Source of the DNA: G963664835 sp965220775
Lineage (GTDB): Bacteria > Chloroflexota > UBA6077 > FW602-bin22 > JBCLEL01
Assembly (NCBI GenBank): GCA_965220775.1
Contig: OZ244845.1
Location: 2,666,001 to 2,730,000, forward strand
Reading direction: 5' to 3'
Length of the DNA: 64,000 nt
Shown here: positions 16,503 to 25,867 of the stretch, in pieces
Numbering within the stretch: position 1 is the stretch's first letter
Layout of the letters: each line of letters starts with the position of its first letter
Program-made: the position numbers and the translations under genes
Notes under the pieces: generated by a model
What the model was told of the DNA's origin: nothing
The model's input: only the letters and a program-made list of their open reading frames with translations
Databases searched by the model: none

Positions 16503-16699
16503 GTTTGGTCGCGCGAAGAGTCTGATTGAATCAGCGCCTGCTGCTATAGCGGACACCTGATGGTCCCGCCATTTGCTCAAGAGGTAGCATAGTCGGTGGA
16601 ACGCGGCGCCCACGTGGCCGGCTTCGCCACGCAAGTCCGGTACAGTTCTTACCTATTGACCCGCGACTTTGTCTGCAGTGACTGCAACGGAGGTTCCAA

Positions 16700-18574
16700 G
16701 TGAGAGGGGATAGTCAAAGCGACGTCGAGGGCACGCGCTATCCGGCAGTGGTCCCAGACACGTTGGATTTGGTTGACCGAGCTGAGCTAGCACTTAATGG
16801 CATGGGAGGTTCCCTAGACCCTGATTGTGGTTACGAGCAGTATTTCTGGGTCCGGTACCGTTGGCGCCCTCCCTACATGCTCCACGCCGCATTCGGCACG
16901 ACCATAGACCCCGAGTTCGGCGAGTCATTCGCCATGATGCGGACAATGAGCGGCAGCGACGTCAGCCTTGAGGGAGAGCGCGGTCTTGCCGAAACTCTCG
17001 TAGGCCGCCTGTCACCCGAAGACGGCCTTTACTATGCTCTCGCCAGTGAGAAACGTCCTTGGCACTCGATAGGTCATCAAGGATACGACAACATTCAAGA
17101 AGACTTCTCCAACTTGGCAGCGGATGGCCTGATGATGCGCACGCTGCTGACTTGGAGAGAGCGTGATGGTGATTCCCGCTGGGACGATTCCATCGCACGA
17201 ATGGCCAAGGGACTGCACGAGATTGCCATTCATAAGGACGACTACGCCTATTACCCAGACGGCGGATTTGGCGAGTGCTTCTCATTCCCTCGCTCGGGCT
17301 GGCGTTCTACCACCGAGCCGATGAGCGCGCACGATGGTGGCGAGGGAGACGCGCCATCGTACCAGTCAATCGCACTTCAGGGTCTTGCCCGGTGGTATGC
17401 CGCCAGCGGTGACACGGCGTCGCTGGAACTCGCCCGGAAGGTAACTAACTTTTGCATGATGCCCAAGTTCTGGGGCGGTAACCCTGAGCCGGTGGGAGTA
17501 GCCGGCAATGAGCAGGGTCACGTCGATTCCCATTTTCACAACCGGGCGTGCACACTGCGGGCGATCTTGGAATACGCGAAGGTCGCGAACGACGACCGGG
17601 CCGCAGAATTCGTACGGCGCGGATATGAGTACATGCGCACTTTTGCCATTCCGAGGCTAGGATATGTAACAACCTGGCCCGGAACTGAATATGCCCAGTT
17701 CTGTGAAGGATGCATGCTCGGAGACTGGGTAGCCCTTGGCATTCGCCTGAGTGACCTGGGGACGGGCGACTACTGGGACGATGTGGATCAATGTGTCAGA
17801 AATCACCTCGTAGAAGGACAACTCGTCCGGGCGGATCTGCTCCAAAGGGTGTCTGACGAAGGCACCGAACGACCAGCCGGATCCAGTTGGGACTGGAAGA
17901 ATCTCTATGAGCGATCGGAGGTGCTGCCGGGTCAGGAAACCACTGACAACGTCATTCGACGCACCTTGGGAATATATGGTGCCATGTCGGAGGTCACCAG
18001 CATCCCCAATACCTGGGTAATGCAATGCTGTACCGCTCACGCCACCCAAGGTCTCTACTACGCTTGGGAAGGGACGGTCCGTTGTCCCGACGGCAGGAAC
18101 GCGCAGATCAATCTTCTTTTGAACAGAGCCTCACCCTGGTTGGACATTGACAGCTATCTTCCGTACGAGGGGAAAGTATCAGTCAAGAACAAGACATGTA
18201 AGCGAGTTGCTGTGCGAATGCCGTCTTGGGTAAATCGAAATCAAATTCGAGCGGACGTGGACGGGCAACTCAGGACAGCATTTTGGGCCGGCAACTATAT
18301 GATATTTGACGGCCTGAAGCCGGAGGACCGGCTGACTCTTCAGTTCCCTGTGGAGGAGCATACAGCCAAATACACTACGATGGCTCACATCTGGAAAAGA
18401 TCGAAGACCTACAGCTGCACGTTCCGAGGGAACACAGCCGTGGACATTGCACCACGGGATGATTCGCCCGGGAGCTATCCGTTGTACCAGCGAGATCATC
18501 TCAAGAGTGCTGGGCCGGCTCCAACGAAAAACATCACCCGCTTCATACCGTCTCGTGTCATACGAGATTGGTAA
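16700..18574 (+). CDS. GH127-like glycosidase, paralogue 2
   Basis: Tandem paralogue of the preceding gene and of identical length, 624 residues, also without signal peptide. The zinc-cysteine site is intact: Glu336-x-Cys338 (FCEGCMLGD) and Cys443-Cys444 (MQCCTAHAT). It has a 15-residue insertion near residue 400 compared with paralogue 1, balanced by a shorter N-terminus. GTG start at 16700 has GGAGG six bases upstream. Shared landmarks include PDTLDL, RTMSGS, PDGGF and WVMQCC. Conservation of all metal ligands in both copies argues that both are active and have divided substrates, for example anomers or chain positions. Confidence 0.7.
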   Translation: MRGDSQSDVEGTRYPAVVPDTLDLVDRAELALNGMGGSLDPDCGYEQYFWVRYRWRPPYMLHAAFGTTIDPEFGESFAMMRTMSGSDVSLEGERGLAETLVGRLSPEDGLYYALASEKRPWHSIGHQGYDNIQEDFSNLAADGLMMRTLLTWRERDGDSRWDDSIARMAKGLHEIAIHKDDYAYYPDGGFGECFSFPRSGWRSTTEPMSAHDGGEGDAPSYQSIALQGLARWYAASGDTASLELARKVTNFCMMPKFWGGNPEPVGVAGNEQGHVDSHFHNRACTLRAILEYAKVANDDRAAEFVRRGYEYMRTFAIPRLGYVTTWPGTEYAQFCEGCMLGDWVALGIRLSDLGTGDYWDDVDQCVRNHLVEGQLVRADLLQRVSDEGTERPAGSSWDWKNLYERSEVLPGQETTDNVIRRTLGIYGAMSEVTSIPNTWVMQCCTAHATQGLYYAWEGTVRCPDGRNAQINLLLNRASPWLDIDSYLPYEGKVSVKNKTCKRVAVRMPSWVNRNQIRADVDGQLRTAFWAGNYMIFDGLKPEDRLTLQFPVEEHTAKYTTMAHIWKRSKTYSCTFRGNTAVDIAPRDDSPGSYPLYQRDHLKSAGPAPTKNITRFIPSRVIRDW

Positions 18575-18891
18575 GTACAGCGTGTGTCAGAAGGCGAAGT
18601 CGACTGAGGAGAGCCAGCGTCACAGGCTACCCGACTACCTGAGCTCCGGGTGAGGCCCAACTCCACCGAAACGGTCGCGCTGGTTCAAGGCGACCGCGCA
18701 GCCTGCTAAGCCGGATCCCGTGCTTGCCGAGTGCCGGCGACAGTTCCCGAACCTCTGACGGCTAAGTCGAACACAACTTTGGTCAGGTTGTTTCAGATGT
18801 GGGAGTACCGGTGAATTCGTAGATCGAAGCGAGCCTGCATAAACGTGACGAGCGCCACCCACCCAACGTGCTTGAGTGATCTGCACCGTCA
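18575..18891. other. Intergenic stretch between convergent genes
   Basis: About 320 bases between the second GH127-like gene and the convergent SDR gene. No gene, repeat family or convincing terminator seen. Confidence 0.5.
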
Positions 18892-19626
18892 TTAGTTCCG
18901 CGGCTTTCTCCAAAATTGTTCCAAACGGTGCCGCGGCCGCCATCCAAGTACGCGCTTCGCTTTTTCGTTTGAAAACTTGCTATGGGGCAGGTCAGCAAAT
19001 ACGTAAAACGTCTCGCACCGTGAGTTTAGGCTGTCCAATTCAAGATCGAGGGCGCAGGAGAATGCCTCCGCCGCATCGCTCCACACTACTGAAAATGGTT
19101 TGATATCTTGGCCCTCCGCTGACAGGTCGTTGTGCTCCCTGAAATGGTAAAAGAGAAGAGTCAAGACATATACGTCGTGGTTTTCCGTAAAAACCCGGCA
19201 CACCTCCTGGCCTAGGGATTTGGTGAGTGCGTACACGTTAGTACCCGGCTGCGGCGGCATATCCGGGCTCAGCAAAAAGTCGAAGTCCTCGTACGTGGCT
19301 CCGGCGATCGCGAAGTGAGGGCCGGTATTAATTACTCTCTTGATTCCGTGGTGCACCGCCGCCGCCATCACGCTATAGCATCCTTTGAGATTCACGTCGA
19401 ACGCAAGTTGGCGGTCGTAACGCACCACAGAGCAGTTGATTATCGCGTCCATTCCTTGGGCTGCCTCTGTCACCTGGTGTAAAGAGCTGACGTCAACTTG
19501 GAGATATTCGTGGGAAGTCTCGAACTTGGGCTCGATGCCGGATAGCCGCAGATGGTGCCGGCCTTCCAGGGCCTTTACAACGTGAGGACCAAGCCTGCCG
19601 TTTGCGCCAACGATTAGCACCTTCAT
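18892..19626 (-). CDS. NAD-dependent epimerase/dehydratase (extended SDR)
   Basis: Extended short-chain dehydrogenase of 244 residues acting on nucleotide sugars or similar substrates. The dinucleotide-binding motif GANGRLG is at residues 7-13 and the catalytic YALTK (Tyr-x3-Lys) lies in the middle. It is shorter than typical sugar epimerases (about 310 residues), with a reduced C-terminal substrate domain. It follows a second SDR-like gene by ten bases, forming an operon. The context with glycosidases and dioxygenases suggests oxidation of sugar-like metabolites. Confidence 0.82.
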   Translation of the reverse strand: MKVLIVGANGRLGPHVVKALEGRHHLRLSGIEPKFETSHEYLQVDVSSLHQVTEAAQGMDAIINCSVVRYDRQLAFDVNLKGCYSVMAAAVHHGIKRVINTGPHFAIAGATYEDFDFLLSPDMPPQPGTNVYALTKSLGQEVCRVFTENHDVYVLTLLFYHFREHNDLSAEGQDIKPFSVVWSDAAEAFSCALDLELDSLNSRCETFYVFADLPHSKFSNEKAKRVLGWRPRHRLEQFWRKPRN

Positions 19627-19636
19627 CCAGTCGATC

Positions 19637-20320
19637 CTACCCGTTATATCGAGGGGAGTACCCCAGAATACTTTCGGCCGAAGCCGTAAGAAACCGCGCT
19701 TCCGGTACTGGAGATTGGATATGAAATAGGCTGCGCGCCCGGCCTCGCGTACCCGTAAAACCTGAAACCTCGGCGGTTAGCGCGCAGGCGACGGCATGCA
19801 CCGCGTCGTCAATGTGCAAAGCTGAATCACCTCCGGACGCCAGATCCTCGGAACCATACATGATTCTTCCCAGTCGCAGGCATACCAACGTAATCCGGCC
19901 CTCTCGCGCAAATTCTCTACACACGAACTCACCGAGGTGGAAACACAGGTCCGATTTACTAGAGCTAGGCTTCGGCCTCCACTGCTCGGTCACCGCCAAC
20001 GCCGCATCGTACCTGTTTACCTGCGACAGCGAACTGAGGTAGATTAAACGCGGAACACCTTCCTCCACTGCGGTCTGCAAGATGTTGTAGGTACAACGCG
20101 TGTGGAAATCAATCTGCCCAATAGGGCCTGAGTGGACTATCGCATCCACGCCCCTCACCAATTCATTGGTCCCAGCATGATGGTCCAAGTCACCGCGCTC
20201 GAATGGCAGCCGCGTCGACATCGCCTCCACATCAGTAAGTAGGACGTGGTGCTGCTTGCTCAGCGCCTCGCCCAGATACGACGGTAGTCTGGATGCGGCG
20301 TTTGTAATTAGTATTCGCAA
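19637..20320 (-). CDS. SDR-like protein lacking nucleotide-binding and catalytic motifs
   Basis: A 227-residue relative of the neighbouring epimerase. The order of secondary elements and phrases such as DAIVHSG and LIYLSSLSQV identify the SDR fold. The N-terminal glycine motif has become TNAASRLPSYLG, and the position expected to carry Tyr-x3-Lys reads SDLCFHLGE, with neither Tyr nor Lys. It is therefore probably not a dehydrogenase; it may be a regulatory partner of the adjacent SDR or a decaying copy. TTG start at 20320. The frame is intact, which argues against simple decay. Confidence 0.7.
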   Translation of the reverse strand: MRILITNAASRLPSYLGEALSKQHHVLLTDVEAMSTRLPFERGDLDHHAGTNELVRGVDAIVHSGPIGQIDFHTRCTYNILQTAVEEGVPRLIYLSSLSQVNRYDAALAVTEQWRPKPSSSKSDLCFHLGEFVCREFAREGRITLVCLRLGRIMYGSEDLASGGDSALHIDDAVHAVACALTAEVSGFTGTRGRARSLFHIQSPVPEARFLTASAESILGYSPRYNG

Positions 20321-20536
20321 TCGGAATTACTCTTCACTAGGGTGATTGTGCGGTGCATCGTGACGGCAACGCGGTAGCGACGCTGACGCAAGGCCGGCTC
20401 GGGCGCCGTTGAGCGAGATCTTACCAAGGAACCGGCATCGCCGGGCCCCATATCGAGCGCCACTTCAAAAACCCCAAATGGCCTATCCGGCCTCGTGCTT
20501 CGACTTGCTAACGACTTCGCTGGCCGCCTTGTGCAT

Positions 20537-22612
20537 TCAACGCGCCAAAGTGGATTCTTGATCGAATCGTATTACGCGTAACATTGTGTCGTCGTCCCAG
20601 ACTGGGTTGTCCGATATTGCAGTAACCTGGAGGCCTTGGCCCGTTTGTGGGTCGGACACCCCGACTCCAACACCTTCAAGATCCTTGATGCGAGGTATCG
20701 TTACCCGCATGACGATTATTTCGTCTTGATTCCATTTAGACGTGGGATACCAGAGAGGTTCAACTGCCCGATTCTTCATCTCGCCGATCACGGCGCCATC
20801 AGGGATTCGCGTGAGGAAAAACGTGAACTCTAGATCACCGGGGACAGGCCGGACGATGCGCCAGTAGGTAGTGAGGTTGGCTGAAGGACCAAAGATCGTG
20901 ACCGGAGGATTCAACTCTAGTCGGTATCCAACTATCCGAACATAACCGCCGAAATCAGCGGAGATTGCCTTTTGGTTGGCGTCGTGCAACTCATCCTCAC
21001 TAGCTCTGACAAATTCGAAGAATTCCTCCGGCAAGACCGCCGGTCGCTGACTTGCATGTCGCGCCAACACCACTAGCCCGGGCGCTACGGTCTCTATCCG
21101 GTACCGCCGCTGACTGAGAAGCCGAAGTACCCTCTCATTGAGAGTGGCGGGTTCTAGAGGATGCGCACTACCGGCCACGTCGATCACGACGAACTCGGCG
21201 TCTTGGATGGCGGGAAACCAGTACGCCTTGGCACGACTTGACAGGTGAGGATAGATCGAAGAGGTTGCCGAGATCGCGGCATCCGGGGGCACATGCGCCA
21301 ATGCATGTTGAATCATGCTATTTCGTGCGCCAGGTGCCGGCCAACTGAGACCTCTGGATAGTGGTGACGCCCCCAGCCATAGATGATTCGCGAACGCTGA
21401 TCCGAGAACACTAGCAAGTATTACTCCTCTCACTATCCCTCCGATCGCGTTCTGATGTGGCGACCCAATCCGATCGGCTAGCTTGAAGATGCGCCGGCAT
21501 CCCTCAATCCCGGCCAGAATCGTAATCGGAACAATGAGCACGCTGTAATGGGCGCCGCCGGAACGCATCCAATCGAAGGAGGACAGGGCGTTCTGCAAGA
21601 TCGCCGGAAGAGCAATTAGCAATGCACCTGGCGCCAGTAGAGCAACAATACCGCCATTTAGCACCAGTGTAAGAAAATATTCCAACACATCGCCCTGGAC
21701 TAGCCAGCGCAGCAGTTCTCCCGGATGGGTCACTATATTCCAAAGTGCATCAAATGGGTCCTTGCCCAACCAGGAGTATCGGTTCCAGAACATTGAGCCG
21801 GGTGCTTCTGCGTTGTCCAGGAGAATGCTGATCGTCCCGTTGAAAAACGGAACTATCAGGCCGAAAGAGACGAGCGCCCAAATGCCCGCGCCGGCGAACA
21901 ATATCAGCCCCGGTCGGCGTTGCCGGTCCAGTGGATCCACCATCCGAGCAGCGCGATCCAAGGTTTTCGGCACCGATTTCTTATCCGGCGGAGGGTCCTC
22001 GGAGGCAATCTGAGACCGGTTGTCCTTGGAAAGGAAACTTCGGAATAGCAGATACAGACCGAGCATCGACACTGCCACCGCGGTATCTTCACGCGTTATA
22101 GCGGTGAATAGCGCGGCGATCAAGGCAAGCTTGGTGCGGCCGGCAGCGAACAGGCATATCGTTGTCATCAGGAGGGTCGAGCCGAGCGCAACGGTGTGAA
22201 AATCGGAAAGAGCGGCTGCCGCTATCGTGGGTGAGAGAAGAAACGTCAGGCCGAACACCCGGCCGGCAGTAGGGCTATTCAGGCGTCTTTGGGCCAGGAA
22301 TGCCGCCGCTAGCGCGCCTGCGGCGAGGGTAACAGATTGTAGTACCAATAGCAGCCGCGGATCCGGCCACAAAAGGAACAAGGGGGCTATCAGCAGCAGA
22401 ATTGGCTCTACGTGGAAGGCCAGTAGCGAATGAGGTCGCCGTAGATAGTAAGGATCGAATATGTCATCGGGACTAAACGGAACACCTTCGAGGGTAGTAA
22501 ACCGAAATGGATCGCCGTTAGCCGTGTTCCAGAGTGTCTGCGTTACGTATCCTAGGTCGAAGGCATTCGACCCGAACGATTCATGGCGGGCAATCGCGAG
22601 CCACGCCCACAT
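20537..22612 (-). CDS. DUF2079 polytopic membrane protein
   Basis: A large membrane protein of at least 691 residues of the DUF2079 family, whose members resemble GT-C type membrane glycosyltransferases but have no assigned reaction. Landmarks are the N-terminal RHESFGSNAFDLGY, about ten membrane segments, and a soluble C-terminal beta domain after residue ~480. ATG 22612 falls in the middle of the first membrane segment. An in-frame CTG at 22651 overlaps the radical SAM stop as CTGA, adds a Lys and the rest of the segment (KTTLAFAVLFGA), and has GGAG three bases upstream; it is likely the true start. Co-transcribed with the upstream radical SAM gene. Confidence 0.8.
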   Translation of the reverse strand: MWAWLAIARHESFGSNAFDLGYVTQTLWNTANGDPFRFTTLEGVPFSPDDIFDPYYLRRPHSLLAFHVEPILLLIAPLFLLWPDPRLLLVLQSVTLAAGALAAAFLAQRRLNSPTAGRVFGLTFLLSPTIAAAALSDFHTVALGSTLLMTTICLFAAGRTKLALIAALFTAITREDTAVAVSMLGLYLLFRSFLSKDNRSQIASEDPPPDKKSVPKTLDRAARMVDPLDRQRRPGLILFAGAGIWALVSFGLIVPFFNGTISILLDNAEAPGSMFWNRYSWLGKDPFDALWNIVTHPGELLRWLVQGDVLEYFLTLVLNGGIVALLAPGALLIALPAILQNALSSFDWMRSGGAHYSVLIVPITILAGIEGCRRIFKLADRIGSPHQNAIGGIVRGVILASVLGSAFANHLWLGASPLSRGLSWPAPGARNSMIQHALAHVPPDAAISATSSIYPHLSSRAKAYWFPAIQDAEFVVIDVAGSAHPLEPATLNERVLRLLSQRRYRIETVAPGLVVLARHASQRPAVLPEEFFEFVRASEDELHDANQKAISADFGGYVRIVGYRLELNPPVTIFGPSANLTTYWRIVRPVPGDLEFTFFLTRIPDGAVIGEMKNRAVEPLWYPTSKWNQDEIIVMRVTIPRIKDLEGVGVGVSDPQTGQGLQVTAISDNPVWDDDTMLRVIRFDQESTLAR

Positions 22613-22647
22613 CGCCCCAAAGAGAACTGCGAACGCGAGAGTAGTCT

Positions 22648-23685
22648 TCAGAGGCTCCAGTCAAGTCCACAGCGTCGACAGGCGTCAGGTGGATCGTCTG
22701 ACAGAAACTGCCGGCGGAATTCGCGGTATTTCTCACCGTTCCAGACAGCATTGAAGCTGCCCTCTTCGATGACGTTACCGAGCTTTATACCTTCGTAGTC
22801 GGCACCCGTAAACGGTGCGATGCAACAGGGTAGAGCATTTCCGTTGGCTGTGACGTAACCGAGTCGCCAAGGCCGGCGACAGCCAGACCACGCCCGATCA
22901 GGTACTTCATCCGCGAAGTTTTCCGTAGGTGAGATTGCGCCGGCGCCCTGGAAATCGACACCCAGTTCCTTTGCCAGCGCCGCACTCGTTTCGATTACCG
23001 CAACGGCTTCTGCGCGAAAATCACGATATATTGACTGGTTTTCGACGGCCAATCCTGTACCGAAGAAAACCATGCGCGTCAGGTAGACTTCATCAGCACC
23101 GATCCGGCCTGCTATCTCGATCAGGCCCGGTAGCTCGTGAATATTGTCCTTGACACCGGTCATCCAAAGGCTGACCTTGGGCGAATGGGCGTTCATCTCA
23201 CGCCGGCGTTTGAGCAACGCTTCCACGTTCCTGAGAATCAGGGGAAACTTGTCGATTCCACGCATTTTCTCGTAAGTCTCCGGGGTGGAGCCGTCGCAGG
23301 ATACGCGAATCTCGTCGAGTCCGCTTTCGATTAGCTCGGTCTGCTTAGAGCTACTCAGGAGCACGGCATTCGAGTTGAAAACTACCCGAACGTTTCGCTG
23401 TTTCAAGTAACTGATCATTGGACCTAGGTCTTTGTTCAACAGCGGTTCACCGATACCGTGCAAGACTGCCCGCTCCAGGTCGGGAAACTGATCGACAAGA
23501 CGTGTGAACTCGTCGAAGGTCATGTAGTGAGCCGCTTCTTGCGGATCGAAAGTAAGGGGACAGGTCTCACACAAAGAGTTGCAGCGGTTGGTGACCTCTA
23601 CGTACAGCTCGCGAGGATTGGAAATGTGCTCACCATCTGGAGGAATGGGAGCATCAACATTCTTGGGTATGACCGGTAACTGCAA
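22648..23685 (-). CDS. Radical SAM protein with SPASM-type C-terminal cysteines
   Basis: A 345-residue radical SAM enzyme. The cluster-binding CX3CX2C is at Cys35, Cys39 and Cys42 (RCNSLCETCP). The glycine motif HGIGEPLL is near residue 77. C-terminal auxiliary-cluster cysteines are visible in CRRPW, PCCIAP and ACRRCGLDW. Such twitch/SPASM enzymes modify peptides or small molecules; no precursor peptide is visible beside it. The stop overlaps the likely CTG start of the DUF2079 gene. TTG start at 23685; AGGAGG lies 17 bases away, so the exact start is uncertain. Nearby glycosyltransferases suggest an envelope-glycan role. Confidence 0.85.
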   Translation of the reverse strand: MQLPVIPKNVDAPIPPDGEHISNPRELYVEVTNRCNSLCETCPLTFDPQEAAHYMTFDEFTRLVDQFPDLERAVLHGIGEPLLNKDLGPMISYLKQRNVRVVFNSNAVLLSSSKQTELIESGLDEIRVSCDGSTPETYEKMRGIDKFPLILRNVEALLKRRREMNAHSPKVSLWMTGVKDNIHELPGLIEIAGRIGADEVYLTRMVFFGTGLAVENQSIYRDFRAEAVAVIETSAALAKELGVDFQGAGAISPTENFADEVPDRAWSGCRRPWRLGYVTANGNALPCCIAPFTGADYEGIKLGNVIEEGSFNAVWNGEKYREFRRQFLSDDPPDACRRCGLDWSL

Positions 23686-23767
23686 GGGTTCCAGTTGGAT
23701 AATCCTCCTAGCAAACTTCTAGCAGTATGCCCTAGTGTTTGTGATTCGGCAAGTTTTCATCGAACTT

Positions 23768-24104
23768 GAAAGTGTTCAGATTTAGGTGTACCTGCTCCGT
23801 AAGGGCGTAATATCGCACCAATGAGAGTCTACCAAAGGCGAGGACGTCTGATCGGGGAAAGCCAGGAAAGGGTTGCAAGGGCGAAGTCCTTGCCGGGGGA
23901 TGTGGGGGTGTCCCCCACAACAAAGATCCCCCTTCTCCTGGCCAGGAGAAGGGGGCCAGGGGGATGAGGTCGACCAGCGCATGGATTTGGCATCGATAGG
24001 TTGGAAATCACCCCTTGAACGCCTACTGAGGACCCGAATGGCGACTTGACCCATCCAATCCACGGGCATGGGGGAGAGACATACACCCAAATCTGAACTG
24101 TTAC
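23768..24104. mobile_element. MITE family B, copy 2 (longest)
   Basis: A 337-bp element flanked by the perfect 8-bp direct repeat TCGAACTT (23760-23767 and 24105-24112). The ends contain GTTCAGATTTAGGTGTA and the inverse of GTTCAGATTTGGGTGTA. It is longer than the other copies because of an extra block (about 23905-23970) containing a hairpin formed by CTTCTCCTGG and CCAGGAGAAG. Confidence 0.9.
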
Positions 24105-24126
24105 TCGAACTTAAGACCCGGACTCA

Positions 24127-24918
24127 TTACTTGGGCTGTGTTGCATCCGTAAGTGTGGATCGAACATTTGGGTTATCTACGCTGACCGGCAGCGACAACT
24201 CGCCGGCAAATTCGTCAAGCGCGGCGCGAGTGTAACGCATTGTGTTCGCTGCTTCGGGCAAGTCGCGTTCGATTAGGATAGCCAAGTCCTCGATTGTGTC
24301 GATATCGTATCCTGCCGGCCCCTCCGCGGCTGTTAATCCGAGCGCCGAGGCTTGCTCCATAGTAGCCGTCCGAATAGTCGCACCGTCGTAGGGCTTACCC
24401 AGCAGAAGGTCCGGAACGCGACTCCATGCCGCTCGCCGCGCCGCGATGAGATAGTATCCACCGCCGCTATCCGGGCCCAGCACCACGTCGTAATCGCGAG
24501 CCAGTTCGAGACAGTGGAGAATATGACCTTCCGGCAGGCCCGGGATATCCGATGCGATCGCCGCCGCATACTGTGCGCCACTACCGAAGCCGGTATCGAA
24601 GACATCCGTTAGACAACCCATTAGTCCAGTTCTCGTCTGGACCTCAACAGTCAGAGATTCGCCGACAAAGCCTCGCACGATTTCCGCGTGTCGCTGGTCG
24701 GGACACATCAAGAATCGTCCGACTCGTCCCAGCTTTGCCGAAACCCGACCCAACATAGCTATCGCGTCAAGTAAGAATGCGCGATGGAGCTTGGCGGCAA
24801 CCTCGTAACCCAACCCGCGTCCCAGGCGAGTCTTGGCCACTCCGGCAATCGGCGCTTTGGTTGGCACCCCTAACGCTATCTGTACAGAACACACGTGTTG
24901 TTCGATCCGGCTTTCCAC
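24127..24918 (-). CDS. DUF2064/TIGR04282-type glycosyl- or nucleotidyl-transferase
   Basis: A 263-residue GT-A-fold protein. The family motif KxPxxGxxKTRL appears as TKAPIAGVAKTRLG near residues 20-34, and the metal-site region as SDIPGLPEGH, then VLGPDSGGGYYLIA. Members occur with radical SAM and GT2 genes in arsenosugar and related pathways, but here the function is open. GTG start at 24918 is immediately adjacent to the GT2 stop, so the two are co-transcribed. The N-terminal motif is slightly degenerate. Confidence 0.78.
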   Translation of the reverse strand: MESRIEQHVCSVQIALGVPTKAPIAGVAKTRLGRGLGYEVAAKLHRAFLLDAIAMLGRVSAKLGRVGRFLMCPDQRHAEIVRGFVGESLTVEVQTRTGLMGCLTDVFDTGFGSGAQYAAAIASDIPGLPEGHILHCLELARDYDVVLGPDSGGGYYLIAARRAAWSRVPDLLLGKPYDGATIRTATMEQASALGLTAAEGPAGYDIDTIEDLAILIERDLPEAANTMRYTRAALDEFAGELSLPVSVDNPNVRSTLTDATQPK

Positions 24919-25662
24919 TTACTCCCTTACTAACACTGCCCGATTGGAGGCAATGCCGTCACTCCGGCGCAGACTATGGCGGGCCAAGACCCGAAGAATG
25001 GCGAATGCCGCTTTAATCGAGGCAAGGGCGTTGCCGCTCACCTTTGACTCCCCGCCGACGCGGCGAGCGTATCTTAAGGGCACTTCACGGATGCGCAAAC
25101 CGCGGCGGGCAGCTTTTACTATCATCTCTATAGTCCATCCGTACGTCGCCTCCGTCATTTGCAGATCCACGAGATCGCGACGCCGAATAGCCTTGCAGGA
25201 CGGAAGATCGGAGATTCGCTGTCGCCACAGAGCGGTTATCATCCAAGCTGCGAGTGAGTTGCCCAGCCGAGCATAAAAGGGAAGTGCGCCGGGTTCCGTC
25301 TCGAGCCTGGAGCCTAGAACCAAGTCCGCCTCGTCGCGAACGATCGGATCGACTATCTGGCCCAGCGCCGAACCATCGTCGCTGCCATCGCCGTCGAGGA
25401 AGACGATTATCTCGCAATCGGTGTGAAGCACGCCCGTCGCGCAGGCGCGACCGTAACCCGGGCGATGCTCGGTAACTACCTTTGCGCCGGCGCGTTCGGC
25501 GACATCGACTGTGCGGTCCTTGCTGCCGCCATCAACGACGATTGTCTCGCTCACAATGTCCGAGCGTATCGAGTTGACCACGTCGTAGATCGCGATCTCT
25601 TCTTCGAGAGCAGGGATTACGGCTGCTGTTGGTTTGGCTACACCACTCGATTCGGCTTGCAC
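24919..25662 (-). CDS. GT2-family glycosyltransferase (dolichyl/polyprenyl-phosphate sugar synthase-like)
   Basis: Cytoplasmic GT-A glycosyltransferase of about 247 residues. The nucleotide-binding beginning reads VIPALEEE, followed by VVDGGSKDRT and the metal-binding FLDGDGSDD. The later LGSRLETEPGALP and RVGGESKVSGN match DPM1-like enzymes that load a sugar on a polyprenyl phosphate. I choose GTG 25662 because GGGAGG lies five bases upstream; the GTG at 25668 overlaps that site. It is followed without a gap by the DUF2064 gene and could supply lipid-linked sugars to the DUF2079 or O-antigen-ligase-like proteins. Confidence 0.85.
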   Translation of the reverse strand: MQAESSGVAKPTAAVIPALEEEIAIYDVVNSIRSDIVSETIVVDGGSKDRTVDVAERAGAKVVTEHRPGYGRACATGVLHTDCEIIVFLDGDGSDDGSALGQIVDPIVRDEADLVLGSRLETEPGALPFYARLGNSLAAWMITALWRQRISDLPSCKAIRRRDLVDLQMTEATYGWTIEMIVKAARRGLRIREVPLRYARRVGGESKVSGNALASIKAAFAILRVLARHSLRRSDGIASNRAVLVRE

Positions 25663-25867
25663 CCGCACCTCCCGGTCCGAGCTTCTATGGTAATTGAACT
25701 ATTCTAAATGTGGATTTCAGAGATTAGTAGCATATGGGGCCCAATATGTAACCGTTTCAACGCCACTCCGATACCGGGAAACAAGCCGCCAACTATCTGT
25801 CATCCGCGAAATCAACCACGTTGCGGTAGAATCAACTCCCAGACGACTAAGGGGAGGCAGATTGAAA

